From NCBI RefSeq assembly GCF_028610705.1, contig NZ_JAQQWT010000024.1:1-46911 (forward strand): a stretch of DNA of 46,911 nt, written 5' to 3'. Under the pieces are notes generated by a model. It was not told the origin of the DNA. It was given only the letters and a program-made list of their open reading frames with translations, and searched no databases. The position numbers were made by a program, and so were the translations under genes. Each line of letters begins with the position of its first letter. The first letter of the stretch is position 1. This document shows, piece after piece, positions 33,657-42,316 of this stretch. Origin of the DNA: Halalkalibacter alkalisediminis (GTDB taxonomy: Bacteria; Bacillota; Bacilli; Bacillales; Bacillaceae_D).

Positions 33657-34588
33657 TGAATTTTTATATAACAGATGATGATGAAACGATTCGTTCGATG
33701 CTGTCTCAATTTATCGAGGATGAAGATCTAGGGGAAGTTGTTGGTGAATCCGATGATGGAGCATTAGTCGAGGGAGAAGCATTAAATTTGAAAAAGGTCG
33801 ATATTTTGTTGATTGATTTATTAATGCCTAATCGTGATGGTCTTGAAACGATTCGATCGATCCAACCGACTTTTAAGGGAAAAATCATTATGATTTCTCA
33901 GATAGAATCAAAGGAGCTCATTAGTGAAGCGTATCTACTTGGAATAGATCACTATATTATAAAGCCGATTAATAAAATCGAAGTAATAGCTGTTATCCGA
34001 AAAGTGATGGAACATACACGCTTAGAAAAATCGATTAACGACATTCAAAAGTCATTAAACACTGTACTTCAAATGGATACTGGATTGAGTCAAAAGAAGT
34101 CATCTTTTAAGGAATACAATATTAAGAATTATGGGGAGTTCCTTTTGTCGGAATTAGGCATTTCGGGTGAAAATGGAAGCAAAGATTTAATAGAGATTTT
34201 GGTTTTTTTACTTAATTATGAAAAGAAGAATACGTTTGATCACGGATTCCCTTCTCTGAATGACATTTATAAGTATTTGGCAAATAAAAAGCTTGGAGCT
34301 TCAGCAGACGAAGCAGACTTAAGAAGGGAAGAAAAAGCGTCTAAACAACGTGTTCGTAGAACGATTTATCAGTCATTGAAACACTTAGCCTCTTTGGGAC
34401 TTACGGACTTTTCAAATGCGAAATTTGAAAAGTATGCTTCCTATTTTTTTGACTTTACTATCGTTCGCAAAAAGATGACAGAATTAAAGAACGAATCAAA
34501 ACCATCATTCACTTCAACACGAATTAATATGAAAAAGTTTATTCAAGCTTTATATTTTGAAGCAAAACGAATGATGTTAGACGGATAA
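33656..34588 (+). CDS. glnL: Response regulator GlnL
   Basis: 310 residues. The receiver domain (residues 1-118) has the acidic pair at 7-9, phospho-acceptor D54 in LLIDLLMPNRDG, and the Lys of HYIIKPINK. The C-terminal domain of about 180 residues is the YcbB-type DNA-binding region, not a standard OmpR or LuxR output, with a helix-turn-helix-like stretch around RRTIYQSLKHLASLGL. AAAGGAGG precedes the ATG, which overlaps the glnK stop as TAATG. By homology it activates glsA and the glutamine transporter, whose promoters here carry GlnL-like boxes. Confidence 0.9.
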   Translation: MNFYITDDDETIRSMLSQFIEDEDLGEVVGESDDGALVEGEALNLKKVDILLIDLLMPNRDGLETIRSIQPTFKGKIIMISQIESKELISEAYLLGIDHYIIKPINKIEVIAVIRKVMEHTRLEKSINDIQKSLNTVLQMDTGLSQKKSSFKEYNIKNYGEFLLSELGISGENGSKDLIEILVFLLNYEKKNTFDHGFPSLNDIYKYLANKKLGASADEADLRREEKASKQRVRRTIYQSLKHLASLGLTDFSNAKFEKYASYFFDFTIVRKKMTELKNESKPSFTSTRINMKKFIQALYFEAKRMMLDG

Positions 34589-35065
34589 AATCAGATAAAA
34601 ACAGCTATCTGTTACACTCAATGCAAAATCGTACGGAAATTGAATATTTATCAACGTTAAACATGGAATAGTAACACTTCAATGAAAATTGTCTGACAAT
34701 GTAAAAAAGTGTCTTGGAAAAAAGGAGTGTGATATTAAAGAAGTCGATGATAAAGTGTTAAAAGAAGTAGTGTATTCCTTGTTAAACAATATATAAGTAG
34801 TAGAGCAGATATATAATATTGCAGTGTAGAACCAATGTAACATTTAATGCATAATTTCAAATTAGACTGTAAGGAGTTAAGGGATCGTTTTTATTTCTAA
34901 GTTCCATAGTCAGGCACTAATCAAGAGGATAAACTAATGTTTATATATACTATTCTTTTTTGTCCTTTTCTTTAAAGGAAAGCGTAAGAAGTTTTGTGTA
35001 AATGGTCATACTTTCCAATAAAGAGATGACCATTTATGCAAGACTATGCAAACAAAACGATTATT

Positions 35066-35262
35066 GTTTTTTGATGCAATCCAGTGTGTAAAGATAATCA
35101 AATCATCAATAAGGTAGCCTACAGTGTTTTGGACATCCCCATGTCCGGGCAGAAGGAAACCTCAGAGATTGGGATTGTTGAGAATGAGAGTGCCAGTTTC
35201 TGGCTAGAAGTTTATACATACCATAACCATGAGAGTTAGTGATGAAAACAGAGTTTAAATCA
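35066..35262 (+). pseudogene. IS256-family (mutator) transposase relic
   Basis: The frame 35111-35239 reads KVAYSVLDIPMSGQKE, then IGIVENESASFWLEV, matching the catalytic-core stretch of IS256 transposases (A.YLVLGID..GKKEVLG.WIGENESSKFW). Just upstream, in another frame, FFDAIQ corresponds to the catalytic Asp motif (V.VDAIH), then DNQIINK in frame. Frame shifts and stops on both sides and the missing N- and C-terminal domains show an old internal fragment. Terminal repeats could not be found. Confidence 0.65.
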
Positions 35263-35385
35263 AGTCCGCCTTCTATAATTTTAACTATTCTATTAATAAT
35301 AATCGTATTTAACGTAATAAATCCCTACAATTCAATGATTTTGCCCCCCATAATAAAATAATTAAAATTGTAAAAGTTGAACTTA

Positions 35386-35432
35386 AAAATAAAAAGGAAG
35401 GTAACAACTTAGTAATCTAAGCATTACCTCCC
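35386..35432 (-). terminator. Terminator of the Cof-type phosphatase gene
   Basis: GGAAGGTAA (35396-35404) pairs with TTACCTCCC (35424-35432), and on the minus strand a run TTTTTATTTTT follows. Confidence 0.75.
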
Positions 35433-35445
35433 AGGCCTTTATCCA

Positions 35446-36237
35446 TTATTCAACCAACCCCAAGCTTTTCAACCCGTTAAACACACCTGAATTCCTGACA
35501 TCCGTTGTTTGATGCTTAGCATATGGAAGAAGCTCCGGCTGCGCATTTCCCATAGCAAATCCTTCTCCTACAAAGCTAAGCATTTCTTTGTCATTCATTC
35601 CATCGCCAAAGGCAATCGCCGTTTCCTTTGACAGCCCAAGGAAATCTAACACTTTTGATACTGCAAATCCTTTATGAACCTTGTCACGGATCACATCAAA
35701 AGCATGATCCTTAAATCCTTCTACATTTATCGGTGACAGATGAATGATGCCCGCTTCTTCATAAAGAGCTACATCATTTGCTTTGAGGTTCATTAAGGAG
35801 ATTCCTAAAATATGATTGCGGTAAGAAGAATGATACCTTTCATTGTGTTTTAAATGAAATTGGTTAATGAATTTCCTCATAACCGGAGCTTCATTTGTAG
35901 TGAGCAGATTTTTTTCATTTGTGTATAGGATCGCTTCATGACCTTTGTCTTCCATGATATTGAGGAAAGCTTCTACTGTACTAGCCTCCATTGGCTCCAT
36001 ACACACCTCTTTTCCCTTATGTATAGCAAAAGCCCCATTGTAACCAATAAAAGATTCAATTTGTAACTCTTCCCCTATTTCATTAATTTCATGTAATGGT
36101 CTCCCTGTTGCGAGGAACACCTCTAACCCCTGTTGTTGAACTTGTTTTATGGCTTCTTTTGTTGATTGTTCAATCTCGTCTTCTGGCGTTATGATCGTTC
36201 CATCGATATCAAGGAACAAGATAGTATGTTTTCTCAT
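35446..36237 (-). CDS. HAD-IIB (Cof-type) sugar-phosphate phosphatase
   Basis: 263 residues. Motif I is LFLDIDGTII with the two Asp residues, followed by ATGR (motif II Thr). The alpha/beta cap lies between about residues 85 and 185. Motif III Lys is in KGFAVSKVLDFL, and motif IV is IAFGDGMNDKEML. The closing GFAMGNAQPELL is typical for the Cof family. Such enzymes dephosphorylate sugar phosphates, flavin or PLP-type compounds. It is close in size and layout to B. subtilis YkrA-type proteins, but the substrate is unknown. Confidence 0.9.
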   Translation of the reverse strand: MRKHTILFLDIDGTIITPEDEIEQSTKEAIKQVQQQGLEVFLATGRPLHEINEIGEELQIESFIGYNGAFAIHKGKEVCMEPMEASTVEAFLNIMEDKGHEAILYTNEKNLLTTNEAPVMRKFINQFHLKHNERYHSSYRNHILGISLMNLKANDVALYEEAGIIHLSPINVEGFKDHAFDVIRDKVHKGFAVSKVLDFLGLSKETAIAFGDGMNDKEMLSFVGEGFAMGNAQPELLPYAKHQTTDVRNSGVFNGLKSLGLVE

Positions 36238-36492
36238 TCAAACTCTCCTTTTTTACTTTCACAAAATGTCACTCGCAAATAAATATGTTTAGAGATGAAT
36301 TGAGTATAACATGACTTTATTTTTCTATTTCATTATCTAGAAAAATGGGCTAAGTAGTTTTTATTAGAAAAAGGAAAAAAAGAAAAATTGTGATTCATGT
36401 CACAGTTAAATATTAGTAAATCTCTTATTCTGTAATTAACAAAGGACTTAAACAAGAAGTCAACCTTATTTAAATTCGAAGGAGTGATTGAC

Positions 36493-36939
36493 ATGACCAT
36501 TTTAAATTATCAAACCATCCTTGTTGCAGTTGACGGGTCCACCGAGGCTAATTATGCCTTAGATAAAGCCATTTATCTAGCAAAGGAAGACGATGCACAA
36601 TTGATCATTTGCTTTGTTCTCGATAACCGTTCGACAGGAACGATAGCAATATCAGATCATTCATATGTTGAGCATGCCAAGCAATATGGAAACTCGCTTC
36701 TAAATGAATGTCAGGAAAAAGCTGTTCAAGCAGGTCTCACCAATGTCAAAAGCGTTCTTGAATTTGGAACCCCTAAAATTACAATAGCAACTGAAATAGC
36801 TCCAAAACACAACGTAGAATTAATCGTCGCCGGTGCAACTGGTTTAAATGCGGTTGAGCGCCTGATTGTTGGTAGTGTTTCAGAAAATATCGTAAGACGG
36901 GCTAAATGCGACGTTCTGATCGTTCGTAAACGTGATTAA
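36493..36939 (+). CDS. Universal stress protein (UspA family)
   Basis: 148 residues from the ATG at 36493, eight bases after GAAGGAG; a GTG at 36484 is inside that site. It has the Usp fold with TILVAVDGSTEANYALDKA at the N-terminus and the C-terminal ATP-binding loop GATGLNAVERLIVGSVSE (G-x2-G-x9-G-S pattern), then CDVLIV. It therefore probably binds ATP and forms dimers. Usp proteins are made during starvation, salt and pH stress. It is a single gene between a Cof phosphatase and an HPr-like gene and has its own terminator. Confidence 0.92.
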   Translation: MTILNYQTILVAVDGSTEANYALDKAIYLAKEDDAQLIICFVLDNRSTGTIAISDHSYVEHAKQYGNSLLNECQEKAVQAGLTNVKSVLEFGTPKITIATEIAPKHNVELIVAGATGLNAVERLIVGSVSENIVRRAKCDVLIVRKRD

Positions 36940-36954
36940 TATAAACGTATTACA

Positions 36955-36987
36955 AAAAACTCGTAGGAAACCATTCTACGAGTTTTT
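36955..36987 (+). terminator. Terminator of the uspA-like gene
   Basis: AAAAACTCGTAG (36955-36966) pairs with CTACGAGTTTTT (36976-36987), giving a T run. Confidence 0.88.
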
Positions 36988-37106
36988 TGAACTAATAAAA
37001 CACATTATCCTTATCCCTTTAGTCTTTCTAAACATTTATGAGCCACTTATTTCATATAAATATAAACGCAAAATCCTTTGCAAAAATATATATGGGAGCG
37101 TGCATA

Positions 37107-37352
37107 ATGAGAGTAAAAGTCTTACAACCGATTTTTGGAGAAGCAGCCAGTCGTCTAGTAAATAAAGCAAGTGAATATCCAGAAACCATTTTGATTCGAA
37201 AAGCACACTGGGTCGTTGATGCCAAAAGTCTTTTAGGCTTACTGGCGATTTCATTACAACCAGAGCAAGAAATCGAGTTCGAAGTTAGAGGTAGTAAAAG
37301 TCAAGAAGGGGTCGAATCTATTGTAAACCTTGGTTTATTTGAAAAAGTGTAG
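37107..37352 (+). CDS. HPr/Crh-like protein lacking the phospho-histidine
   Basis: 81 residues from the ATG at 37107, eight bases after GGGAG; a longer frame to 37038 lacks a site. The second half keeps the HPr signature DAKSLLGLLAISL with Ser41 in the place of the kinase-targeted Ser46. In the first half the active-site histidine loop (G-x-H-A-R-P) is replaced by FGEAASRLV. It cannot pass phosphate in the sugar phosphotransferase system but could be phosphorylated on serine by HPr kinase, like Crh. It is shorter at its C-terminus than Crh. A role as CcpA cofactor or HPr decoy is inference. Confidence 0.75.
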   Translation: MRVKVLQPIFGEAASRLVNKASEYPETILIRKAHWVVDAKSLLGLLAISLQPEQEIEFEVRGSKSQEGVESIVNLGLFEKV

Positions 37353-37356
37353 GAGG

Positions 37357-37400
37357 AGGTTACTCAAAAGGTCTGTTGGCCTTTTGAGTAACCTTTTTTA
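37357..37400. terminator. Bidirectional terminator after the HPr-like gene
   Basis: A perfect 15-bp stem AGGTTACTCAAAAGG (37357-37371) with its complement (37380-37394), followed by TTTTTT. The convergent gene ends at 37398. Confidence 0.88.
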
Positions 37401-37712
37401 TTTTCCTTTCACTCCAACTACTTCTTTTCTATCCTTCATGATGATAAGAAGTAATTGATATAGAATATACCACCCTAAATAAGCACCTGTTATAAGAAAA
37501 AATCGGTTTAAAAAGATTCCATGAATAGTCGTCATAAAGACCTCATTTGTTTCTAAAATGAAGTAGATCGCATTCGCTGAAATGGAGCCAAAAATGACCG
37601 TAGCCGTAAAAGCTACTAGGCTGAATAAAAACCTAGCTCGTTCCCATACCTTTTGAACGAAAAACATAACAATTGGAACGATAAGGACGGCACAACCAAT
37701 CCAGAAATTCAC
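37398..37712 (-). CDS. Small membrane protein, three helices
   Basis: 104 residues from a GTG at 37712 with AAGGTGAT eight bases upstream. There are hydrophobic segments near 2-18, 28-53 and 70-92 (WIGCAVLIVPIVMFFV, FSLVAFTATVIFGSISA, ITGAYLGWYILYQLLLIIM), and the tail is basic (KDRKEVVGVKGK). No family was recognised. It has a good ribosome binding site and sits between two terminators, so it is likely a real single gene. Confidence 0.65.
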   Translation of the reverse strand: MNFWIGCAVLIVPIVMFFVQKVWERARFLFSLVAFTATVIFGSISANAIYFILETNEVFMTTIHGIFLNRFFLITGAYLGWYILYQLLLIIMKDRKEVVGVKGK

Positions 37713-37796
37713 TAAAAATCACCTTCTTTAGTTAGTAAAAATGCATTTATCAGTATAGACCATTTCATAGATTTTAAGCCGGTCTCTATTTTCAAC

Positions 37797-37843
37797 ACAA
37801 AAAAAGAACTAATGCGATTTATGTAAACCGCATTAGTTCTTTT
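37797..37843 (-). terminator. Terminator of the YusW-like gene
   Basis: A perfect 15-bp stem AAAAGAACTAATGCG (37802-37816) pairs with 37829-37843, with a TTTTTTT run on the minus strand. It begins 3 bp past the stop codon. Confidence 0.9.
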
Positions 37844-37845
37844 GA

Positions 37846-38454
37846 CTAGTTATCAACTTCAAATTTATAAGTAGTTCCATCGAGCTTTTCGATTTGAATA
37901 TCAATTTCAACCGCATGAGGATTCATTTGAAATTCTTCGAGCCATTGCTCTGCAAGCAATGGCAAGTCCTGTGTCTCTTCTATATCAACCGCAGAAAACA
38001 TTTCTTCAATAAACTCCTCGGCTCTTTGATCTTTTAATTTCACTTTTTCATTTTTCCACTCAATTTCTACTTCTGATTTCACTTTTTTCTTTTTTCGTTC
38101 CTGCTTAAGTTTAATCTCAGTTTGATCACTTTCTATAGTGATTTCTAGCTTTTCAAGCTTCTCTAAAAAAGGATTCCCTGCTACAATCAGTTCTTCATTA
38201 ACTAATGAATCTTCCTTCTTTTTTATCGGTTCGCTTGTATTGACATGTACCGCCAAGACAGGGCTTTCCTCCACCACATGTATAAGCTCTTCCCCTAGTT
38301 TGCTTTCTTCAAGTATGAAGTCAGTTTGAAGATCTGTTACTTCTTCGAGCGTTTCGTTATTAAAATCGGTTTCACTATCTGCAAACGATAAGAAACCAAT
38401 CGATAAAATAAGCGTGAATAACGCACCAATGAACATGTATCCAAATTTCTTCAT
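37846..38454 (-). CDS. YusW-like exported protein
   Basis: 202 residues from the ATG at 38454, which follows GGAGGGACT; an upstream TTG at 38472 overlaps the site. A signal peptide or N-terminal anchor (FGYMFIGALFTLILSIGFLSFA) is followed by an acidic, disordered middle. A C-terminal domain of about 80 residues resembles YusW (LEKLEITIESDQTEIKL, QWLEEFQMNPHAVEID, DGTTYKFEVDN). YusW domains are found in Bacillus exported proteins of unknown function. The middle KKKKVKSEVEIEWKNEKVKL is strongly charged. Secretion or membrane attachment is inferred from the N-terminus. Confidence 0.75.
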   Translation of the reverse strand: MKKFGYMFIGALFTLILSIGFLSFADSETDFNNETLEEVTDLQTDFILEESKLGEELIHVVEESPVLAVHVNTSEPIKKKEDSLVNEELIVAGNPFLEKLEKLEITIESDQTEIKLKQERKKKKVKSEVEIEWKNEKVKLKDQRAEEFIEEMFSAVDIEETQDLPLLAEQWLEEFQMNPHAVEIDIQIEKLDGTTYKFEVDN

Positions 38455-38552
38455 AGTCCCTCCAATATTCAAAATCTACTCCATTTATTATATAGGAGAT
38501 CCCTTGTCATTCAAGATACAAGAGGAGTAAGTATTTTGAACTAGAAAAACCT

Positions 38553-38597
38553 AGCAAACCTCACCTTTGTTAGACTAAAAGGTGGGGTTTGCTTTTT
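38553..38597 (-). terminator. Terminator of the acidic lipoprotein gene
   Basis: AGCAAACCtCACCTTT (38553-38568) pairs with AAAGGTGgGGTTTGCT (38578-38593). T runs flank both sides. It is 85 bp downstream of the lipoprotein stop. Confidence 0.7.
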
Positions 38598-38677
38598 GAT
38601 CGAGCCTTAAGAACCATTTCATCTATATCGACTCTCGATAAGAGAGATAGTTTGTTCGGATAAGATCGTTTTTAGTC

Positions 38678-38971
38678 TTATAGTCCGTCTTCTTCCGTAT
38701 CTTCTGTTTCTGCATCGAATTCCGTATCAAACTCTTCTGTCTCATCCATTTCAGCATCAAACTCTGTATCAAATTCTTCTGTCTCATCAAATTCCGCTTC
38801 TACATCTGTATCAAATTCTTCGGTTCCTTCACTTTCGTCAAATTCCATCTCTTGCTCAAAGTCTTGTTCTTCTCCTCCTAGAGTCGGTTCGTCTATACCA
38901 TCATCACCACATGCTGCTAAAATCCCTAATGATAAAACTGCAGAAGCTGTTGTTAATAAAATCTTTTTCAA
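38678..38971 (-). CDS. Acidic lipoprotein with 14-residue tandem repeats
   Basis: 97 residues. The N-terminus is a lipoprotein signal with lipobox LAAC (acylated Cys21), then CGDDGIDEP. Residues 52-65, 66-79 and 80-93 are three tandem 14-residue units (EFDTDVEAEFDETE, EFDTEFDAEMDETE, EFDTEFDAETEDTE). With almost no basic residues after the signal, the mature protein is extremely acidic. This suits an extracellular Ca2+- or cation-binding or surface-charge role in a high-salt or high-pH organism; that is inference. Repeat copy number may vary between strains. Confidence 0.75.
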   Translation of the reverse strand: MKKILLTTASAVLSLGILAACGDDGIDEPTLGGEEQDFEQEMEFDESEGTEEFDTDVEAEFDETEEFDTEFDAEMDETEEFDTEFDAETEDTEEDGL

Positions 38972-39160
38972 AGTAAAAACCTCCTATGTGTTTTTGTTTT
39001 TCGTTTACAATTGTTATCCTATCTCGTTTCATTTTCAATGTATAGGGCTTCCACGACTTTAACATCTCATTAGGAGTTTTTTACTTTTTTTGCGATATCA
39101 CTCTTTAAATCTCATACAATCTTCGTGGTTTTATAGAGATTTTTTGAGATTTCAAACCGA

Positions 39161-39215
39161 AAACACCCTACAAATCTACCGAAAAAGTCTTTTTTCAGTA
39201 GCCCTTGTAAGGTGT
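39161..39215 (-). terminator. Terminator of sbcC
   Basis: A long imperfect hairpin pairs ACACC-TAC-CTAC-GAAAAA (39163-39186) with TTTTTTCAGTAG-TTGTA-GGTGT (39190-39215) across mismatches, and ends in TTTTCGG on the minus strand, 9 bp past the sbcC stop. Confidence 0.6.
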
Positions 39216-39223
39216 CCACTTTC

Positions 39224-42200
39224 TTATTTAAGAATAAAGGTTGTTTGACTGTGTCCTTCTCTTGTTTTCTTTACATCTAAAATCGCTGGAATGGCTTGCT
39301 TCAACTCTTGTACGTGGGAGATGATTCCAATCAACCTCCCTGATTGTTGAAGGTCAATTAGCGTATCAATTGCTTTATTCAACGACTCTTCATCTAACGA
39401 TCCAAAGCCTTCATCAATAAACATCGTTTCAATTGAAATCCCACCTTGATGAGATTGAATTACGTCAGCCATACCAAGTGCTAGACTTAAGGATGCATGA
39501 AACTTCTCTCCACCTGATAAAGTTTTCACATCGCGATTATGTCCCGTATAATTATCAAATACATCAAGACCAAGTCCACTTTGTTTTCCTCTCTTTTCAA
39601 GTCGCTCACTGCGAATGAGCTGGAATTGACCATTGGATAAACGATTTAAACGCTCATTGGCAGCTTGGACAATCTGTTCCAAAAATTCTATTTGCAAATA
39701 CCTTTCAAATGACATCTTTTTCGAGTTTTCTCCTCTAACGACATCATAAAGGTCTTTATGAAGGTAAAACATTTCTTCTGCTTCTTCCACCTGCTCGTGG
39801 GCCAGCTCAATGTTGTTTTTCCCCTTCATGGCAGCTTCGTAGAACTGATTTATTTGTGTTAACCCTTGGTGAATCCCTTCAAGCTCTTGCTCTAATTGCT
39901 TCAACTGTTCAACTAAGACGTGTAAATCTTTTTGTTCCTTACCTTGAAGCTCTTTCTCTGTATTTTCAATTTGTTGAGTAAGAGAGGAACGATTTGCCTT
40001 AAATAACTCGACTTCGTTCTGTATAGCTTCACGACTTTGTTTCGGAAGTTTACAATCCACATAATCTTCTTCAGAAGCAAAATTTGCTTCTAGAAGAGCT
40101 TCCTTAAACGTACGAAGTGCCTTTGCTTTTTTCTCGAGTGTTACCTCAAGCTGTTGAACAACGTTTTTCAATGTCATATCAGCTGTTAATTGACGTTCCT
40201 TTGCTTGGGTTAGCTCTTGTTGAACGTCCTGCCATCTTTGTTCAAGCTCTTGTTTAACTTGTTGTGCTTTTTTTATTTCCCCGGCAAGTGCATCAATGGA
40301 TTGCAGGTGTTCTGGGATTGTGTTCATTTTCTGTTCTAGTAGTGCTTGTTCCGTTTGGTAGCTCGACTGTTTTTGATGAAGTGAAGACTCTGTGTACGTT
40401 TTCTCTGTTTCTAAATCTTCAATGATATCTTCTAATTTCTCTTGCTTCATTCTCAGTCCATCTACTTTTTCTTGATCCGATTTTAAACGTAGCAACTTGG
40501 TTTCAAGCTCTTGTTCAACCTGTTTTAACTGCTCAAGATCGACCTCGTTTTGCTCGACCTTTACCCCTAAGGTGATCAATTCCTGTTTTTTTTCATTAGT
40601 CTGAGAATAGACAGCACTTAGTTCTGCTTGCAAAGTTCGGTAGGCACCATCCATTTGGTCTTTTTCGAAACGCTTTTGATCAAGCAAATCCTTTGTTGGG
40701 ATTTCTGCTGTAGATTCTGCTCGATTTGGATGTTCTTCGCTTCCACATACTGGACAAGGTGCACCCTCATGGAGATGCTTTGCAAGCAAACTTGCCTGTC
40801 CTTCTATCCAAAGAGTTTCTAACTGTTCATAAGTCTCCTTCACTTTCCCTAATTCTACTTCTTTTAGGAAAACTTGATTCGACAGTTTGACTTGCTTCGC
40901 TGATAAGGATAAATAGGCTTTCCCTGCTTTAACTTGCGCCTGTACAATCTGTAAATTTTGACTAGTTTCAGGAATTCCCTTTATGTTTTCCTCAAGCTGC
41001 TTAATTTTTGTAACTAAACTTCCTTTTTCATCTTTCTTTTCTGTTCGTGTTTTGTTAATATGCTCCACTCTATCGTGAAGTGCTAATACTTCTTGCTTGA
41101 ACAGAGTCACTGTTTGTTTTTTTTGATCGAGCTCTGATACATCAGGAAGATATTCCTTAAGCTTATTAACCGTTAAGTTAGCTTCTTCACGGACTTGTTT
41201 GTTTTCCTCTTCCGTTAAATAAGCCTTTTGAGCTTGTGATAGCGCGGTTTCAGCTTGTTCAAATTCAAACTTAGCGGCTTCTTGATTTTTTTGTAGATTG
41301 ATTTTTTCAGTGGTTACATCCAAAAGATAGTTCTCATGAATTTCAATTTGACTCGCTTTCATGGCTTGACTCAGTTTCTGTTCTTTTTCTTGTATAATTG
41401 GAAGCTGTTCATCTAACTTTATCTTTTGTTGACGCTCTTTTTTAAGCGCGTTAAACCGATCATTCACTGCTTTAGCTAGATGATACTGTTCTGTTTTTTC
41501 TTTTAACTGTTCCTTAGTTTGGTCTAGTCTTTGCTGCTGTTTGTTTCGTTCCTCTAAGTAAAAGCAAGTCTCTTCAGCTAATGCTTCGAGCACTTGATGG
41601 GTATTGTAATTTTCTTGTTCAAGCACTTGAACAAGAGTCGAACCCTCTCTTTTCGGGAGAGTTTTCTCTACATTTTTTATATAAAGATCTCGCTCTTGTC
41701 TTTGTTTTTCATATACCTTTTGCGAGACCAAGCGTTTCTCATTTAACCCCTCTGCCATTTGCTTAAAATGAACCGTTCGAAAAATTTTGCGAAGAATCTC
41801 TTCTTTATTTTCGGTATCTGACGTGAGCAACTTTCGAAACTCACCTTGTGGCAGCATCACAATCTGTCTGAACTGATCTTTTGTTAAGCCAATAATCTCT
41901 TGAATTTTTTGATTGACATTCCCAACTGTTAAGCGATCTACTAATAATATTTCGGATTGATTAGTTGTTTCATATAGTTCATACTTGTCTCCCGTTGGTG
42001 TTTTGTTTGTGCCTTTTATATGGGGCATCTGCCTGAATACTCTGAACGAGCGTCCACGTAACTCAAACTCAAAATCTACAGACGTATGAACGTCATCTTC
42101 AGCAAACTGACTTCGTAACATCCGTGAATCACTTCTGTCTTCTCCACTTGCGTCACCATACAACGCAAAACAAATCGCATCAAAAATTGATGTCTTCCCT

Positions 42201-42316
42201 GCTCCTGTGTTTCCTGAAATAACAAAGAGTCGGTGATCTTTTAAATCTTTAAAATCAATCGTTTCTTCGTTTTTATACGGTCCAAAGGCCGTAATTGTCA
42301 TCTTTAATGGTTTCAT
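39224..42316 (-). CDS. sbcC: Nuclease SbcCD ATPase subunit SbcC
   Basis: 1030 residues, the usual SMC-like length. The N-terminal ATPase half has Walker A SGNTGAGKTSIFDAICFAL at about residues 34-52 and the Q-loop region VMLPQGEFRKLL. Two long coiled-coil arms flank the zinc hook PCPVCGSEEHP near residue 520. The C-terminal half has signature LSGGEKFHASLSLALG near 935 and Walker B MFIDEGFGSLDEE near 972. With SbcD it cleaves hairpins and protein-blocked DNA ends at replication forks and double-strand breaks. The start overlaps the sbcD stop as ATGA. All key motifs are intact. Confidence 0.97.
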   Translation of the reverse strand: MKPLKMTITAFGPYKNEETIDFKDLKDHRLFVISGNTGAGKTSIFDAICFALYGDASGEDRSDSRMLRSQFAEDDVHTSVDFEFELRGRSFRVFRQMPHIKGTNKTPTGDKYELYETTNQSEILLVDRLTVGNVNQKIQEIIGLTKDQFRQIVMLPQGEFRKLLTSDTENKEEILRKIFRTVHFKQMAEGLNEKRLVSQKVYEKQRQERDLYIKNVEKTLPKREGSTLVQVLEQENYNTHQVLEALAEETCFYLEERNKQQQRLDQTKEQLKEKTEQYHLAKAVNDRFNALKKERQQKIKLDEQLPIIQEKEQKLSQAMKASQIEIHENYLLDVTTEKINLQKNQEAAKFEFEQAETALSQAQKAYLTEEENKQVREEANLTVNKLKEYLPDVSELDQKKQTVTLFKQEVLALHDRVEHINKTRTEKKDEKGSLVTKIKQLEENIKGIPETSQNLQIVQAQVKAGKAYLSLSAKQVKLSNQVFLKEVELGKVKETYEQLETLWIEGQASLLAKHLHEGAPCPVCGSEEHPNRAESTAEIPTKDLLDQKRFEKDQMDGAYRTLQAELSAVYSQTNEKKQELITLGVKVEQNEVDLEQLKQVEQELETKLLRLKSDQEKVDGLRMKQEKLEDIIEDLETEKTYTESSLHQKQSSYQTEQALLEQKMNTIPEHLQSIDALAGEIKKAQQVKQELEQRWQDVQQELTQAKERQLTADMTLKNVVQQLEVTLEKKAKALRTFKEALLEANFASEEDYVDCKLPKQSREAIQNEVELFKANRSSLTQQIENTEKELQGKEQKDLHVLVEQLKQLEQELEGIHQGLTQINQFYEAAMKGKNNIELAHEQVEEAEEMFYLHKDLYDVVRGENSKKMSFERYLQIEFLEQIVQAANERLNRLSNGQFQLIRSERLEKRGKQSGLGLDVFDNYTGHNRDVKTLSGGEKFHASLSLALGMADVIQSHQGGISIETMFIDEGFGSLDEESLNKAIDTLIDLQQSGRLIGIISHVQELKQAIPAILDVKKTREGHSQTTFILK

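Larger units (their letters stand above)
34589..35445. other. Gene-poor region with IS relic and inverted repeat
   Basis: 857 bp. It contains the IS256-family relic listed separately, and an 11-bp inverted repeat TAAATGGTCAT/ATGACCATTTA at 34999-35009 and 35026-35036. Near 34700-34795 a short frame ending DIKEVDDKVLKEVVYSLL suggests another broken gene. No intact gene was seen. Confidence 0.5.

Noticed and set aside
33389-33709. 106-codon minus-strand ORF across the glnK-glnL junction
   Set aside because: It lies antisense to the ATPase domain of glnK and has no ribosome binding site.
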